Source of the DNA: Cyclobacteriaceae bacterium
Lineage (GTDB): Bacteria > Bacteroidota > Bacteroidia > Cytophagales > Cyclobacteriaceae
Direction of reading: 5' to 3'
NCBI GenBank assembly: GCA_019694905.1
Contig: JAIBBB010000004.1
Location: forward strand, 1-49,098
Length of the DNA stretch: 49,098 bases
Numbering within the stretch: position 1 is the stretch's first letter; each line of letters opens with the position of its first letter. Shown here one piece after another: positions 18,149-27,182 of the stretch. The notes under the pieces were generated by a model. The model did no database searches. It was not told the origin of the DNA and saw only the letters and a list, made by a program, of their open reading frames with translations. A program made the translations under genes and the position numbers.

Positions 18149-18529
18149 ATGCGTAAGACAAAGACAGCGATTACCGTTCTTTTGCTACTGGCAGGGTTGG
18201 CGTTTGGTGCCATTCCTGTGCTTGCCCAGGAAGATTCGGGTCATACACCGGAATTTACCGATAATCCGGTGCCGCATTCCGAAAGCTCATCAGGGGAAGA
18301 CCGAAATGCGGGTGACCATGATGCACATATTCGAAGCAATTCTACGATTCGGGAAATGGATGTTCCGCGGTCCAGCAACACCATCAGCCCGGCAGTAACC
18401 GGAAACCCAACCAATTCCACCTCAAAACCGAAGCCCGCCGATGATAAGGAGGGAAAGGAGACTATGTCTTTCAATTTCCTGTATTTTATCATCCAGAAAT
18501 TCAAGATAGCGGATATCATTGACGACTAG
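18149..18529 (+). CDS. hypothetical secreted protein
   Basis: A 126-residue protein with a clear Sec signal peptide (hydrophobic core [11 protein letters not shown], likely cut after VLA near residue 26). The middle is low in complexity and rich in Ser, Asn, Thr, Asp and Pro, so probably disordered. The last 20 residues form an aromatic and basic helix, [14 protein letters not shown], which is the only part that looks constrained. I do not recognise a family. The ATG at 18149 is preferred to the GTG one codon earlier. The M23 lipoprotein gene starts three bases after its stop in the nearest candidate, suggesting co-expression. Confidence 0.6.
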   Translation: MRKTKTAITVLLLLAGLAFGAIPVLAQEDSGHTPEFTDNPVPHSESSSGEDRNAGDHDAHIRSNSTIREMDVPRSSNTISPAVTGNPTNSTSKPKPADDKEGKETMSFNFLYFIIQKFKIADIIDD

Positions 18530-18532
18530 GCA

Positions 18533-19750
18533 TTGACTTGCCATTGCGGCTTGAGGCTACTTGTTCTATTCGCCATTATCGCCCTGGCCTTTCTCGGATG
18601 CGTTGAAAGGCAACCCGTTATTGACCGGGGGGCGGGGATTCCTCAATCCCGGTATGGTATATTAACCGACAATCTTTGGGTTGAGGACAGAGTGGTTGGA
18701 TCGGGTGCGCGGCTTCCCTCCTTGCTCGAAGGATTCCAGCTGACCAGAAACCAATGGTCCTTCCTCAATGGTCTTTCAAGAGATTACTTTGACTTTAAGA
18801 AAATCACCGTCGGCAGGAGGCATTGCATCCTGGCTGATCCAACTACCTGCAAGGTCAGGAATTGGATCGTGGAAACGAGCCTCACAGATTTCACGGTCTT
18901 CCATTTCGGTGACACGCTGAGAGTGGAATCCTGCACTAAAGAGACCGAGATTCGGGAGAAAAGAGTGTCAGGAAAAATCACGCATTCACTTTATAAAACA
19001 GTAAAGGAGCTTGGTGTATCGGATGAACTAACCAACAAGGTGGTTGATATCCTTGGATGGCAAATTGACTTTTTCAGACTGCAAAGCGGTGATGAGCTAA
19101 GGATCATCTATGATGAAATCCTGCTTGACGGCAAGGCCATTGCCGTGGACCAGATTCTGGGAATAGCTTTTGAGCAGGGCGGCAGAATTATCTATGCGAT
19201 TCCTTTTGATGAAGGGGCCGGTCCCGAGTATTTCGACGCTGATGGGAACAGCTTGCGCAAAGCCTTTCTCAAATATCCGATTGAGTTTACAAAGATTGGG
19301 TCAAGATACTCCAAGGCCAGATTTCATCCCGTTCTGAAAGTAGTAAGGCCGCACCTGGGGACGGATCTTTCCGCTCCATTGGGTACACCCATCCGTGCGG
19401 TTGGAGATGGCCAGGTGGAAGAAGCGGGATTCAGGGAGGGAAATGGCAACTATGTAAAACTCCATCACAACGGTACCTATTCAACAGGTTATTTGCACAT
19501 GTCCAGAATTGCTGAAGGAATCCGCCCGGGCAGATTTGTCCGACAAGGCGACATCATTGGTTTTGTGGGGTCAACCGGATGGTCGACGGGGCCACACCTG
19601 TGTTATCGTTTCTGGAAAAACGGCACCCAAATCGATGCGCTTACGGTTGACCTTCCGCCATCAAAACCTGTTTCTCTGGCTTCGAAGGGCAGGTTTGAGT
19701 TTATACGAAATGAAAAGCTTAGATGTCTGACCGAAATCCGTTCGAACTAG
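18533..19750 (+). CDS. M23 family metallopeptidase, lipoprotein
   Basis: A peptidoglycan DD-endopeptidase-like lipoprotein of about 400 residues. The N-terminal signal ends in the lipobox AFLGC, predicting lipid anchoring. An OapA/Csd-type region precedes a C-terminal LytM domain whose zinc ligands are complete: HLGTD (His and Asp), and the histidines in GYLHMS and TGPHLCYRF. The domain is therefore probably catalytically active. The start is uncertain: TTG at 18533 is used here, while a TTG at 18551 gives a more typical signal beginning RLLVLF. No ATG is available in frame before the signal. It likely works in cell-wall remodelling, in keeping with the preceding secreted protein and the nearby murF-alr. 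Confidence 0.87.
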   Translation: MTCHCGLRLLVLFAIIALAFLGCVERQPVIDRGAGIPQSRYGILTDNLWVEDRVVGSGARLPSLLEGFQLTRNQWSFLNGLSRDYFDFKKITVGRRHCILADPTTCKVRNWIVETSLTDFTVFHFGDTLRVESCTKETEIREKRVSGKITHSLYKTVKELGVSDELTNKVVDILGWQIDFFRLQSGDELRIIYDEILLDGKAIAVDQILGIAFEQGGRIIYAIPFDEGAGPEYFDADGNSLRKAFLKYPIEFTKIGSRYSKARFHPVLKVVRPHLGTDLSAPLGTPIRAVGDGQVEEAGFREGNGNYVKLHHNGTYSTGYLHMSRIAEGIRPGRFVRQGDIIGFVGSTGWSTGPHLCYRFWKNGTQIDALTVDLPPSKPVSLASKGRFEFIRNEKLRCLTEIRSN

Positions 19751-19763
19751 ATAATTTGGTCAT

Positions 19764-22070
19764 ATGGGAGGGGTTAAGCGAGCTGGGTTGGTGATCGCAA
19801 TAGTGCTTGCGGGGTGTGTTAAGAATTCATCTGCGCAACGCGTTGGTCTGGTAATGAGTGGAGGTGGAGCGAAGGGAATTGCTCACATAGGCGTAATCAA
19901 GGCGCTGGAAGAGAATGAGATTCCTATTGACTATGTAGTTGGGACGTCCATGGGGGGCATTGTGGCTGGCTTCTATGCCGCCGGATGGAGCCCGCAACAG
20001 ATGGAGGCAGTTGTAACTTCCGAAGAGTTCATGGGCTGGATCAGCGGCAAGTTGGACAAGGGGTATAACTATTATTACAACAAGCATGATGATCACCCGT
20101 CCTTTCTGAAATTGAACCTGTCGCTGGATTCTGCCTCTGGACTAAACCTCAACAGCAGTCTGGCCAGTGACCTTTCACTGAACTTTGCTTTTGCGGAAAG
20201 AATGGCCCAACCCACTTCTATTTGCCGGGGAAATTTTGACAGTCTGATGGTTCCTTTGCGTGTGGTGGCGGCAGATATCTTTACCCAAAGCAAGGTGATC
20301 CTTCGCCGGGGATCCTTGAGTGATGCAATCCGCGCAACTCACACCGTCCCCTTCTTCTACAATCCCGTGAAGGTGGATGGGAAGTACTTGTTTGATGGCG
20401 GCATTTACGACAATTTTCCCGTTGACGTCATGCAAACAGAGTTTCAGCCGGACATCGTCATAGGCTCGAACGTTTCATCAAAAGTCTATGACGTATATCC
20501 GACTGGTCAGGACGAAAAGCTGATTTCCAAATCACTGCTTTTCATGCTTTTGGACAAGTCTGACCCGGCACTGGTGCCAACATCAGGAGTTTACCTGCAG
20601 CCAAACCTTCAACCATTCAGTGCATTTGATTTCGCGCGCGCCAGTGAACTCATTGACAGTGGGTATCAGCACACACTGCGGCAAATAGAAGAGATCAAAG
20701 CGAAGATTGCCAGAAGAACAACCTGTGAGGCAGTCTTTGAGCGCCGCAATCAATTTGCCAATCAAAATCCGCCCTTCGTAATCCACCAGGTGAGTTTTGA
20801 GGGGTTCAGCCCACGTCAGCAACGTTACCTCGGGAGTTTTTTTCGTGTTCGCGATCAACCGCTCACATTGAGTCAGATTAAACAGGGATACTATCAGATT
20901 GTGTCGGACGATTTCTTCAAAAATATTCATCCCCAATTCACGCCAAGCACCCTTTATCAGGGATTTGATTTCCGGCTGAGTCGCCGACCGCAGAACAATT
21001 TTCAGATTGATTTTGGCGGCGTCATGGCTACCCGAAGTCTCAGTGGAATATTCCTTGGTCTCAACTATTACAGGTTCAAGCAAACTCTCCTTCACGGGAA
21101 TCTCAATCTGTTTGCCGGAACATTTTACCGGACGGCACAGATAAAGGCCAGAATTGATTTGCCGATCGCCGGACAATTTTATGTGGAGCCGGAAGCCACT
21201 TTTAACGACTGGTCATTTCTTGAAGGGAAAGACATTATTTTCAAAAAGACAATTCCTACGGCCCTTGATCGGATTGACCGGAAAATAGGAATTACCGCGG
21301 GCAGGCCAATGGGAAGGAAGTATAAGCTCTCAGCTGGCTTTCACTACCTGAACAACACGGATCGCTATTCGAACACTGAGACCTTTCTTTCGTCAGACAC
21401 GCTGGACAGACTCAAGCTGACTGGTATCCGGACAGGGGTTGCCATTCAAACAAACGACCTGAACAGGAAGCAATACTCCAATCAAGGCAAGGCATTTCTG
21501 TTCCAGGCAGACTATTTCGATATGGAGGAGAATCTCACTCCCGGTAGTACATCCATACTGGCGGGCGAATCCATAAACAGGAGATCCTGGATCAGGGCAA
21601 GATTGACAGTCGAGCAGTATTTTCGGCGAGGAGTTTACAGTTCAGGTTACCTTGTTGACCTTGTGGTATCCAATCAGCCAACTTTTTCGAATTATCTGGG
21701 TTCGGTCATCAACGCGCCAGGATTCTACCCCATGCAGGATTCCAGGACACTACTGCTACCGAGGTTCCGTTCGTACAATTTTGCTGCAATAGGTTGGCGG
21801 AACGTCTTTACCATACGCCAGAATCTCGACCTCCGGCTTGAGGGTTATGTTTACAAGCCGCTGCAACGCATTGCCAACGGCCCCTTGCAGGACGCACAGA
21901 TAAGTAACGACCTTTCGCAGATCTATCTGGCAGGAATGGCCAGCGTGGTATTCCACAGTACCGTCGGTCCCATCAGTCTAAGTATGAATTACTATGATGA
22001 CAAGAATAATCCACTGGGCGTCCTGGCGCATGTAGGATTTATGCTGTACCAAAAGACTTCTACGGAGTAA
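19764..22070 (+). CDS. patatin-like phospholipase fused to a surface-antigen (BamA-type) barrel
   Basis: A 768-residue outer-membrane protein resembling the PlpD class of autotransported phospholipases. After an N-terminal signal (a possible lipobox LAGC or cleavage after SAQ) comes the patatin domain, with the oxyanion loop SGGGAKG at about 32-38, the nucleophile S62 in GTSMGG, and the partner D211 in FDGGIYDN. A POTRA-like region around 330-400 leads into a strand-rich C-terminal half that fits a 16-stranded barrel. The catalytic dyad is intact, so lipase or acyl hydrolase activity is expected. It begins 13 bases after the M23 gene. Confidence 0.9.
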   Translation: MGGVKRAGLVIAIVLAGCVKNSSAQRVGLVMSGGGAKGIAHIGVIKALEENEIPIDYVVGTSMGGIVAGFYAAGWSPQQMEAVVTSEEFMGWISGKLDKGYNYYYNKHDDHPSFLKLNLSLDSASGLNLNSSLASDLSLNFAFAERMAQPTSICRGNFDSLMVPLRVVAADIFTQSKVILRRGSLSDAIRATHTVPFFYNPVKVDGKYLFDGGIYDNFPVDVMQTEFQPDIVIGSNVSSKVYDVYPTGQDEKLISKSLLFMLLDKSDPALVPTSGVYLQPNLQPFSAFDFARASELIDSGYQHTLRQIEEIKAKIARRTTCEAVFERRNQFANQNPPFVIHQVSFEGFSPRQQRYLGSFFRVRDQPLTLSQIKQGYYQIVSDDFFKNIHPQFTPSTLYQGFDFRLSRRPQNNFQIDFGGVMATRSLSGIFLGLNYYRFKQTLLHGNLNLFAGTFYRTAQIKARIDLPIAGQFYVEPEATFNDWSFLEGKDIIFKKTIPTALDRIDRKIGITAGRPMGRKYKLSAGFHYLNNTDRYSNTETFLSSDTLDRLKLTGIRTGVAIQTNDLNRKQYSNQGKAFLFQADYFDMEENLTPGSTSILAGESINRRSWIRARLTVEQYFRRGVYSSGYLVDLVVSNQPTFSNYLGSVINAPGFYPMQDSRTLLLPRFRSYNFAAIGWRNVFTIRQNLDLRLEGYVYKPLQRIANGPLQDAQISNDLSQIYLAGMASVVFHSTVGPISLSMNYYDDKNNPLGVLAHVGFMLYQKTSTE

Positions 22071-22134
22071 ATGGTTTTAAATCAGGGAGTGACAAAATCT
22101 CAAAGAGGACTAATTCCCGTACCCGGATGTAAGT

Positions 22135-22170
22135 TTTGTGGCCTAAAGTGAATTTTTTTTTCTAAGTTTA
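22135..22170 (+). promoter_or_regulatory. weak candidate promoter for the OmpA-family gene pair
   Basis: TAAGTTTA at 22163-22170 matches TAnnTTTG at all but the last position. A TTTG sits at 22135-22138, 24 bases upstream, which is slightly longer than the usual spacing. A run of nine T lies between them. The 127-base gap here is the natural place for a promoter, but the motif is imperfect. Confidence 0.3.
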
Positions 22171-22197
22171 GCGCTTGATTTTCACTTTGTTGCCCCC

Positions 22198-24240
22198 ATG
22201 ACTAGAATTTTTTTACTCCTGTTGAGTTTATTGGGTTTTCTCGGACAGACGCAAGGTCAGGTAGTTCAATGGGCCGACAAGGTTCTTGATTTTTCGTCAG
22301 AGTTGACCCCTGTCCAGTATGCGGCTTCACAGGCACTTGGTAAACCAAACGTGATTTCAAGTGTCAAAACAACCGGGGGTCAAAACCCCAATGCATGGAC
22401 GCCGGATCGCCCCAAGAGGAAAGAGTTCATCAAGCTCGGATTCGCAAAGCCGATGAAGATCAGCCAGATCGCGATCGCTGAATCTTACAATCCAAGTGCA
22501 CTCTACAAGGTTTTTACCTATGACGAAATGGGGAAAGAACATCTCGTTCACACCTTCAACCCGCAGGCGATTCCCTTAAAAGGGCGGATGCTTAACATTT
22601 TTGTGAAGACCGCCTACACAGTTGCTGCGGTGAAGCTGGAGTTTGATGGTGCCGCACTTTCAGATTATTTTTCGATCGATGCGGTCGCCATCTCGGACTC
22701 GTCTTATCCCATTATTGCGGACATAAAGATTCCTGAACTACTGAGCAAAGGAATCATCACTGAACGACTGGATGAAAAGGTTAACAGTGAGTTCAGTGAA
22801 CTTAACCCGCTGCTCTCTCCGGATGGGAAGACCCTGTACTTCAGCCGAAGGAATCACCCTCAGAACATTGGAGGTGTAAATGACAAGGAGGACATCTGGT
22901 ATTCGGAGATGGGCACTGACGGTAAATGGAAGTTGGCCAGGAACATGGGCAAAGAGTTCAACAATGAGTTCCCCAATTTTGTCAACGCAGTTAGTGCAGC
23001 CACTCCAGACGGAAAATCCGTACTCATGTTGCTTGGGAACCGATATCTGGAGAACGGCAAAATGCTTGCAGGTGTTTCTATGAGTACCAATACTGGCGGA
23101 TCATGGAGTACCCCAAAGCAGGTTGAAATTGAGAACGACTATAACTTCAACGAGAAAGCCAACTATTTCATGACTAACACGAGACGGGTGTTGCTGATGT
23201 CCATCGAAAGAGAGGATTCAAGAGGCAGCAGGGACCTTTATGTTTCGTTTGCAAAAAATGACAGTATATGGGCCGCCCCCCTGAATATGGGAAGCGTCTT
23301 GAATACCGCAGGTGAAGAGTCGGGACCTTTTCTGGCGTCCGACAATGAAACCTTATACTTCTCTTCGAACGGATTCAGCGGTTATGGAGGGGCCGACATC
23401 TACATGTCGAAAAGACTGGATGACACCTGGACGAATTGGTCAGAGCCCCAGAACATGGGCCCTGAAATCAACTCCAAGCAGGACGATCTGTTTTTCAATA
23501 TCCCTTCCTCATCTGAGTTTGCTTACTATTCAAGGGGAGTGACGGAAGAAAACATGGACATTTTTCGCGTAAAGCTTCCAATCTACAGAGCGCCCGAGCC
23601 CATTGTGATTGTGAAGGGTAAGCTGATTGACGCAAAGACGGGCAAGCCAATTGGAGCAAAGATCATTTATGAAATACTTCCTGAAGGCAAGGAGTTGGGA
23701 GTTACCCAATCTGATGCTGAGTCCGGTGAGTATGAGATCCATTTACCGGCCGGCCACCTTTACGGAATTCGGGCTGAGGCCGAAGGGCACCTCTCCACCA
23801 GTCAGAACATTGACCTGAGAGGAATAACCAAAGAGGGTGTTGTGGAAACCAAGGATATCAATCTTCAACCAATCGAGGTTGCATTGGTTGAGCCCGATGC
23901 CAGGATCGTTCTTAACAACATCTTTTTTGACTTCAACAAGGCTGTACTTAGACCGGAATCATTCCCGGAGTTGAATCGACTGGCAGAGTTACTTATAGAA
24001 AGAAAATCAATCGAGGTTGAAATTGCAGGTCACACAGACTCAACGGGACCAGACAACTATAACTTGCTTTTGTCTGAGTGGCGCGCACGTGCAGTGGCGC
24101 GCTATCTGAGCAGTCGTGGAGTAGATGGAGCAAGAATTGTAGTTGTCTTCTTTGGAGAGACCAAGCCGCTTGTACCCAATGATACAAGAGAAGGAAGAAA
24201 CAAGAATCGCCGCGTTGAATTCAAAATAGTCAAGATGTGA
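22198..24240 (+). CDS. OmpA-family protein with PD40 propeller and carboxypeptidase-regulatory-like domain
   Basis: A 680-residue envelope protein. A signal peptide (about 20 residues) is followed by a discoidin-like region at 25-165, then PD40/WD40-like beta-propeller blades at about 195-460 (for example LLSPDGKTLYFSRR). A carboxypeptidase-regulatory-like sandwich follows at about 475-550. The C-terminal OmpA domain at 565-680 contains FDFNKAVLRPES, GHTDSTG and NRRVEF, the residues that bind peptidoglycan diaminopimelate. This architecture is very common in Bacteroidota. It probably ties an outer-membrane or secretion-linked complex to the cell wall. Its stop overlaps the start of the next OmpA gene by one base. 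Confidence 0.9.
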   Translation: MTRIFLLLLSLLGFLGQTQGQVVQWADKVLDFSSELTPVQYAASQALGKPNVISSVKTTGGQNPNAWTPDRPKRKEFIKLGFAKPMKISQIAIAESYNPSALYKVFTYDEMGKEHLVHTFNPQAIPLKGRMLNIFVKTAYTVAAVKLEFDGAALSDYFSIDAVAISDSSYPIIADIKIPELLSKGIITERLDEKVNSEFSELNPLLSPDGKTLYFSRRNHPQNIGGVNDKEDIWYSEMGTDGKWKLARNMGKEFNNEFPNFVNAVSAATPDGKSVLMLLGNRYLENGKMLAGVSMSTNTGGSWSTPKQVEIENDYNFNEKANYFMTNTRRVLLMSIEREDSRGSRDLYVSFAKNDSIWAAPLNMGSVLNTAGEESGPFLASDNETLYFSSNGFSGYGGADIYMSKRLDDTWTNWSEPQNMGPEINSKQDDLFFNIPSSSEFAYYSRGVTEENMDIFRVKLPIYRAPEPIVIVKGKLIDAKTGKPIGAKIIYEILPEGKELGVTQSDAESGEYEIHLPAGHLYGIRAEAEGHLSTSQNIDLRGITKEGVVETKDINLQPIEVALVEPDARIVLNNIFFDFNKAVLRPESFPELNRLAELLIERKSIEVEIAGHTDSTGPDNYNLLLSEWRARAVARYLSSRGVDGARIVVVFFGETKPLVPNDTREGRNKNRRVEFKIVKM

Positions 24241-24959
24241 TGATAAGAAGAGCACTATCCCTGTTGTGTTTGAGCTTTGCTTCCCTGATTGCGGTTTCGC
24301 AGCCGGCCGATACAGTTATATACGCCGAAGGATCCATATTCAATGCGAAAACCAAGGAGTCAGTGGAGGCACAGATTTCCTTTCAAAGCCTACCATACGG
24401 AAGCAGGATTGGCATGCTTAACGGATCGTCTTATCGGCTCCCTCTGTATGACAAAGAGCGATACGAAATTACAATCGATGCCCCGGGTTTTGCCCAATAC
24501 AAATTGATGCTTGACCCCAAGGATGCTGACGACAAACTTAGGGTCATCAGGGATATTCCGCTTGAATTGCCCGGTTCTGCTGTTAAGGTTGCTGCCACAA
24601 CACACCACGTAGGGAAAGTAATGCGGTTGGACAACCTGATCTTTCAGCTCGGGAAGGCAAAGATTGCGCCCGAATCATATCCTGAGTTGGATTCACTGGT
24701 GAAGATGCTGAATGATAATCCGGGCATGGTGATTCAGTTGGAAGGTCACACCGACGTTCTCGGGGATCCCAAGGAGAATATGAAACTGTCGCAAGCCCGC
24801 GTGGACCAAGTTCGCAACTACCTGGTGAACAAAGGTGTGGCCAAGGCCAAGGTTCTGACGAGAGCATTTGGCGGAACTCAGCCCCTGAGCCGGGCCAATA
24901 CGGAAGCGGCGCACAAGCTGAACCGCCGTGTGGAAGTTCGGATTGTTCAAAACGACTAG
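24240..24959 (+). CDS. OmpA-family protein
   Basis: A 239-residue periplasmic peptidoglycan-binding protein. It has a signal peptide ending near AVSQ, a short carboxypeptidase-regulatory-like region (YAEGSIFNAKTKESVEA), and an OmpA domain with EGHTDVLGD and LNRRVEVRI. It looks like a shortened relative of the preceding protein lacking the propeller. The ATG at 24240 uses the last A of the upstream TGA, so the two are translationally coupled. Its 3' end overlaps the convergent gene by CTAG. Confidence 0.88.
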   Translation: MIRRALSLLCLSFASLIAVSQPADTVIYAEGSIFNAKTKESVEAQISFQSLPYGSRIGMLNGSSYRLPLYDKERYEITIDAPGFAQYKLMLDPKDADDKLRVIRDIPLELPGSAVKVAATTHHVGKVMRLDNLIFQLGKAKIAPESYPELDSLVKMLNDNPGMVIQLEGHTDVLGDPKENMKLSQARVDQVRNYLVNKGVAKAKVLTRAFGGTQPLSRANTEAAHKLNRRVEVRIVQND

Positions 24960-25657
24960 CGTAGCGCAACTGCGTGTAGCAGCGCAAACATCTCGTCAAT
25001 ACGGGGCGTTGGATAGATTTGCCGCGCCCGGGCCAGCAGCATTCGGCATTCGTTCCATTGGTGATTGTTGAAGGCTTTCACCGCCTGGTTGTACAGAAGC
25101 AAGCCGGAAATCTTTTCAGGAGGGACAACCTGAAAAAGCTCTGTGTTGTAGCGGTAATCAATCATATTTGACAATTCCCTGGAGGTCGGACGATAGCTTC
25201 GATAGGCAGCAATCTTCTCTTCTATCAGCCCCTGGTCAGTGACAAATCCACTCCAACGATCAGTTGTTTCCAAAAGCACCCTTCCCTCAGAGGTTCGGGT
25301 GATAATGAATATGTGGTAGGATGTTTCGATCACCTGATGATCCACCTGAAGACGTTGAAGGAGATGGCTGAACAATGCGGTTGCAGTGAGGCAGTCGAAT
25401 TGCTTCTGCTCGAGATCGTTGAAATCAGATAATGGAACATAGTGATGCAGGAACCGGCTATGGACGAGGTCAAAAAGGTGTTTTAGTTGACGATTGTCGA
25501 ATGTCTTTGACGTACTCGCCTCAGTATAGATGCGGTCAACCCGGCTTTCCAGATGTGGAGCAACCGTTTTGCAGGTACTGGAAAGATCTGCCAGACTCTG
25601 AGACAGAAGACCAGGAGAAACAAGCCCCAGAACCAGACAAGTGAAAATCAGCCTCAT
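24956..25657 (-). CDS. secreted transglutaminase-like hypothetical protein
   Basis: A 233-residue protein with a signal peptide (cut near LLSQ). C89 in FDCLTATALFSHLL at the start of a helix, H115 in SYHIFI, and D133 in ETTDRW match the Cys-His-Asp order of the papain/transglutaminase-like fold, so a peptidase or cross-linking activity is possible. The C-terminal part is helical and resembles a TPR (YNQAVKAFNNHQWNECRMLL). I do not recognise a named family, and the catalytic assignment is inference. A TAnnTTTG promoter motif lies just upstream of the ATG. Confidence 0.65.
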   Translation of the reverse strand: MRLIFTCLVLGLVSPGLLSQSLADLSSTCKTVAPHLESRVDRIYTEASTSKTFDNRQLKHLFDLVHSRFLHHYVPLSDFNDLEQKQFDCLTATALFSHLLQRLQVDHQVIETSYHIFIITRTSEGRVLLETTDRWSGFVTDQGLIEEKIAAYRSYRPTSRELSNMIDYRYNTELFQVVPPEKISGLLLYNQAVKAFNNHQWNECRMLLARARQIYPTPRIDEMFALLHAVALR

Positions 25658-25682
25658 TACTGCATTGTTACGCGAAGTCCAT

Positions 25683-25714
25683 CAAATTTAACATTTACGT
25701 AACATTGAAAGCAA
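25683..25714 (-). promoter_or_regulatory. candidate Bacteroidota-type promoter for the transglutaminase-like gene
   Basis: Read on the reverse strand, TAAATTTG at 25690-25683 is an exact match to TAnnTTTG. A TTG at 25714-25712 lies 21 bases upstream, as expected for the -33 element. The predicted transcription start would be about 20 bases before the ATG at 25657. Motif match only. Confidence 0.5.
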
Positions 25715-25775
25715 GTTGCAAGCTGACAAAGCACCGAGGTTCGGAAATTTGGTAGCTTGGGGCACCACAAGCGAA

Positions 25776-27182
25776 ATGAACCCAGCATTGCAGTCATTAT
25801 TTGAGGAGCAGCGAGAGAAGGCTCGGGAATTCAGGCTAGAGCCTGTTTCCGGGCGAATCCACAGACTCAGGAGGCTGTTGGACTACGTTCTTAGCCACCA
25901 GGAGGATATTATTACTGCGCTCCATGATGATTTTCAAAAGCCAAGGGAGGAGGTCCAAACTTCTGAGATTTACCCTGTGGTATCAGAAATCCGTCATGCC
26001 ATTGAGAATCTGAGGGCCTGGGTTGAACCAAAGTTGGTTGATACACCCCTTGGGCTATTGGGATCCAGAGCCGAAATCCGCTATGAAGCCAAGGGCGTGT
26101 GTCTGATCATTGCCCCGTGGAACTTCCCGTTTAACTTGTGCCTTGGCCCCCTGGCCTCGTGCCTGGCAGCAGGGAATACCGCGGTGATCAAGCCCTCTGA
26201 GATGACGCCTCATACCTCTGCCCTCGTACGACGACTGGTTGAGGAACTGTTTCATCGCTCAGAAGTTGCAGTTGCTGAAGGTGGTGTTGAAGTTGCGAGT
26301 GAGTTGTTGAAGCTTCCGTTTGATCATGTGTTCTTCACCGGAAGTCCTGCGGTTGGGAAGATTGTGATGAGGGCAGCCGCTGATCATCTGACCTCCGTGA
26401 CATTGGAACTTGGAGGTAAGTCTCCCGTGATCATTGACGAAACGGCCGATCTCAGGCAGACCGCTGACCGGATTGCTTTTGGAAAGTTTCTCAATGTCGG
26501 ACAAACGTGCATCGCTCCCGATTATGTTCTCGTCCACGTATCAGTGAAGGATCAATTCCTGCACTTTCTCAAGGAAAGTACCTTGAGGTTATTTTCTGCC
26601 GGAGGGGGCTTTCCGCAGGCACCCTCTTATGGGAGGATTGTTAACGACCGGCATTTTGATCGTGTTATGATGCTGCTGGAAGAAGGACGTAAGAGAGGTG
26701 CCAGGGAAGTGCTTTCAGGGCCCATTGACAGGCCGGGCCGGTTGATCCCGCCCCACATACTGGAGTTGAAAGATTCAGAATCCCAACTGATGCAAGAGGA
26801 GATATTCGGACCAATACTGCCAGTACTTGGCTTCGATCACCTGGAGGAGGCAATTCAATCGGTCAACAAACTGCCCAAGCCACTTGCCTTGTACATCTTC
26901 AGCAAGAGGAGACAAACGCTTGCCCGAATCGAGAAGGAGATTTCTTCCGGAACGGTTGTGTTCAACGATTGCATCATTCAATTCACTCACGTCAATCTCC
27001 CCTTTGGGGGTATTGGTAATAGCGGTATAGGTAAGTCGCACGGATATTTTGGTTTTCTTGCCTTTTCGAATGAGAAGGCCACACTGAAGCAGAGGTGGGG
27101 AGCAACAACGCCAAACTTGCTGTATCCGCCGTATTCAAAGTTCAAGCATTGGGTAATTAAAATCATGATCAAATGGTTGTAA
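25776..27182 (+). CDS. aldehyde dehydrogenase family protein
   Basis: A 468-residue NAD(P)-dependent aldehyde dehydrogenase of the class 3 type, which oxidises fatty or aromatic aldehydes. The active-site cysteine is C245 in VGQTCIAPDY and the general base is E211 in LELGGKSP. The cofactor-binding segments APWNFPFN, KPSEMTP and FTGSPAVGK are all present. The C-terminus ends in a hydrophobic and basic stretch (KHWVIKIMIKWL) that could associate with membrane, as in YwdH and eukaryotic ALDH3 enzymes. The frame opens at 25716, but the ATG at 25776 gives the normal length and start (NPALQSLFEEQREKARE). Confidence 0.93.
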   Translation: MNPALQSLFEEQREKAREFRLEPVSGRIHRLRRLLDYVLSHQEDIITALHDDFQKPREEVQTSEIYPVVSEIRHAIENLRAWVEPKLVDTPLGLLGSRAEIRYEAKGVCLIIAPWNFPFNLCLGPLASCLAAGNTAVIKPSEMTPHTSALVRRLVEELFHRSEVAVAEGGVEVASELLKLPFDHVFFTGSPAVGKIVMRAAADHLTSVTLELGGKSPVIIDETADLRQTADRIAFGKFLNVGQTCIAPDYVLVHVSVKDQFLHFLKESTLRLFSAGGGFPQAPSYGRIVNDRHFDRVMMLLEEGRKRGAREVLSGPIDRPGRLIPPHILELKDSESQLMQEEIFGPILPVLGFDHLEEAIQSVNKLPKPLALYIFSKRRQTLARIEKEISSGTVVFNDCIIQFTHVNLPFGGIGNSGIGKSHGYFGFLAFSNEKATLKQRWGATTPNLLYPPYSKFKHWVIKIMIKWL

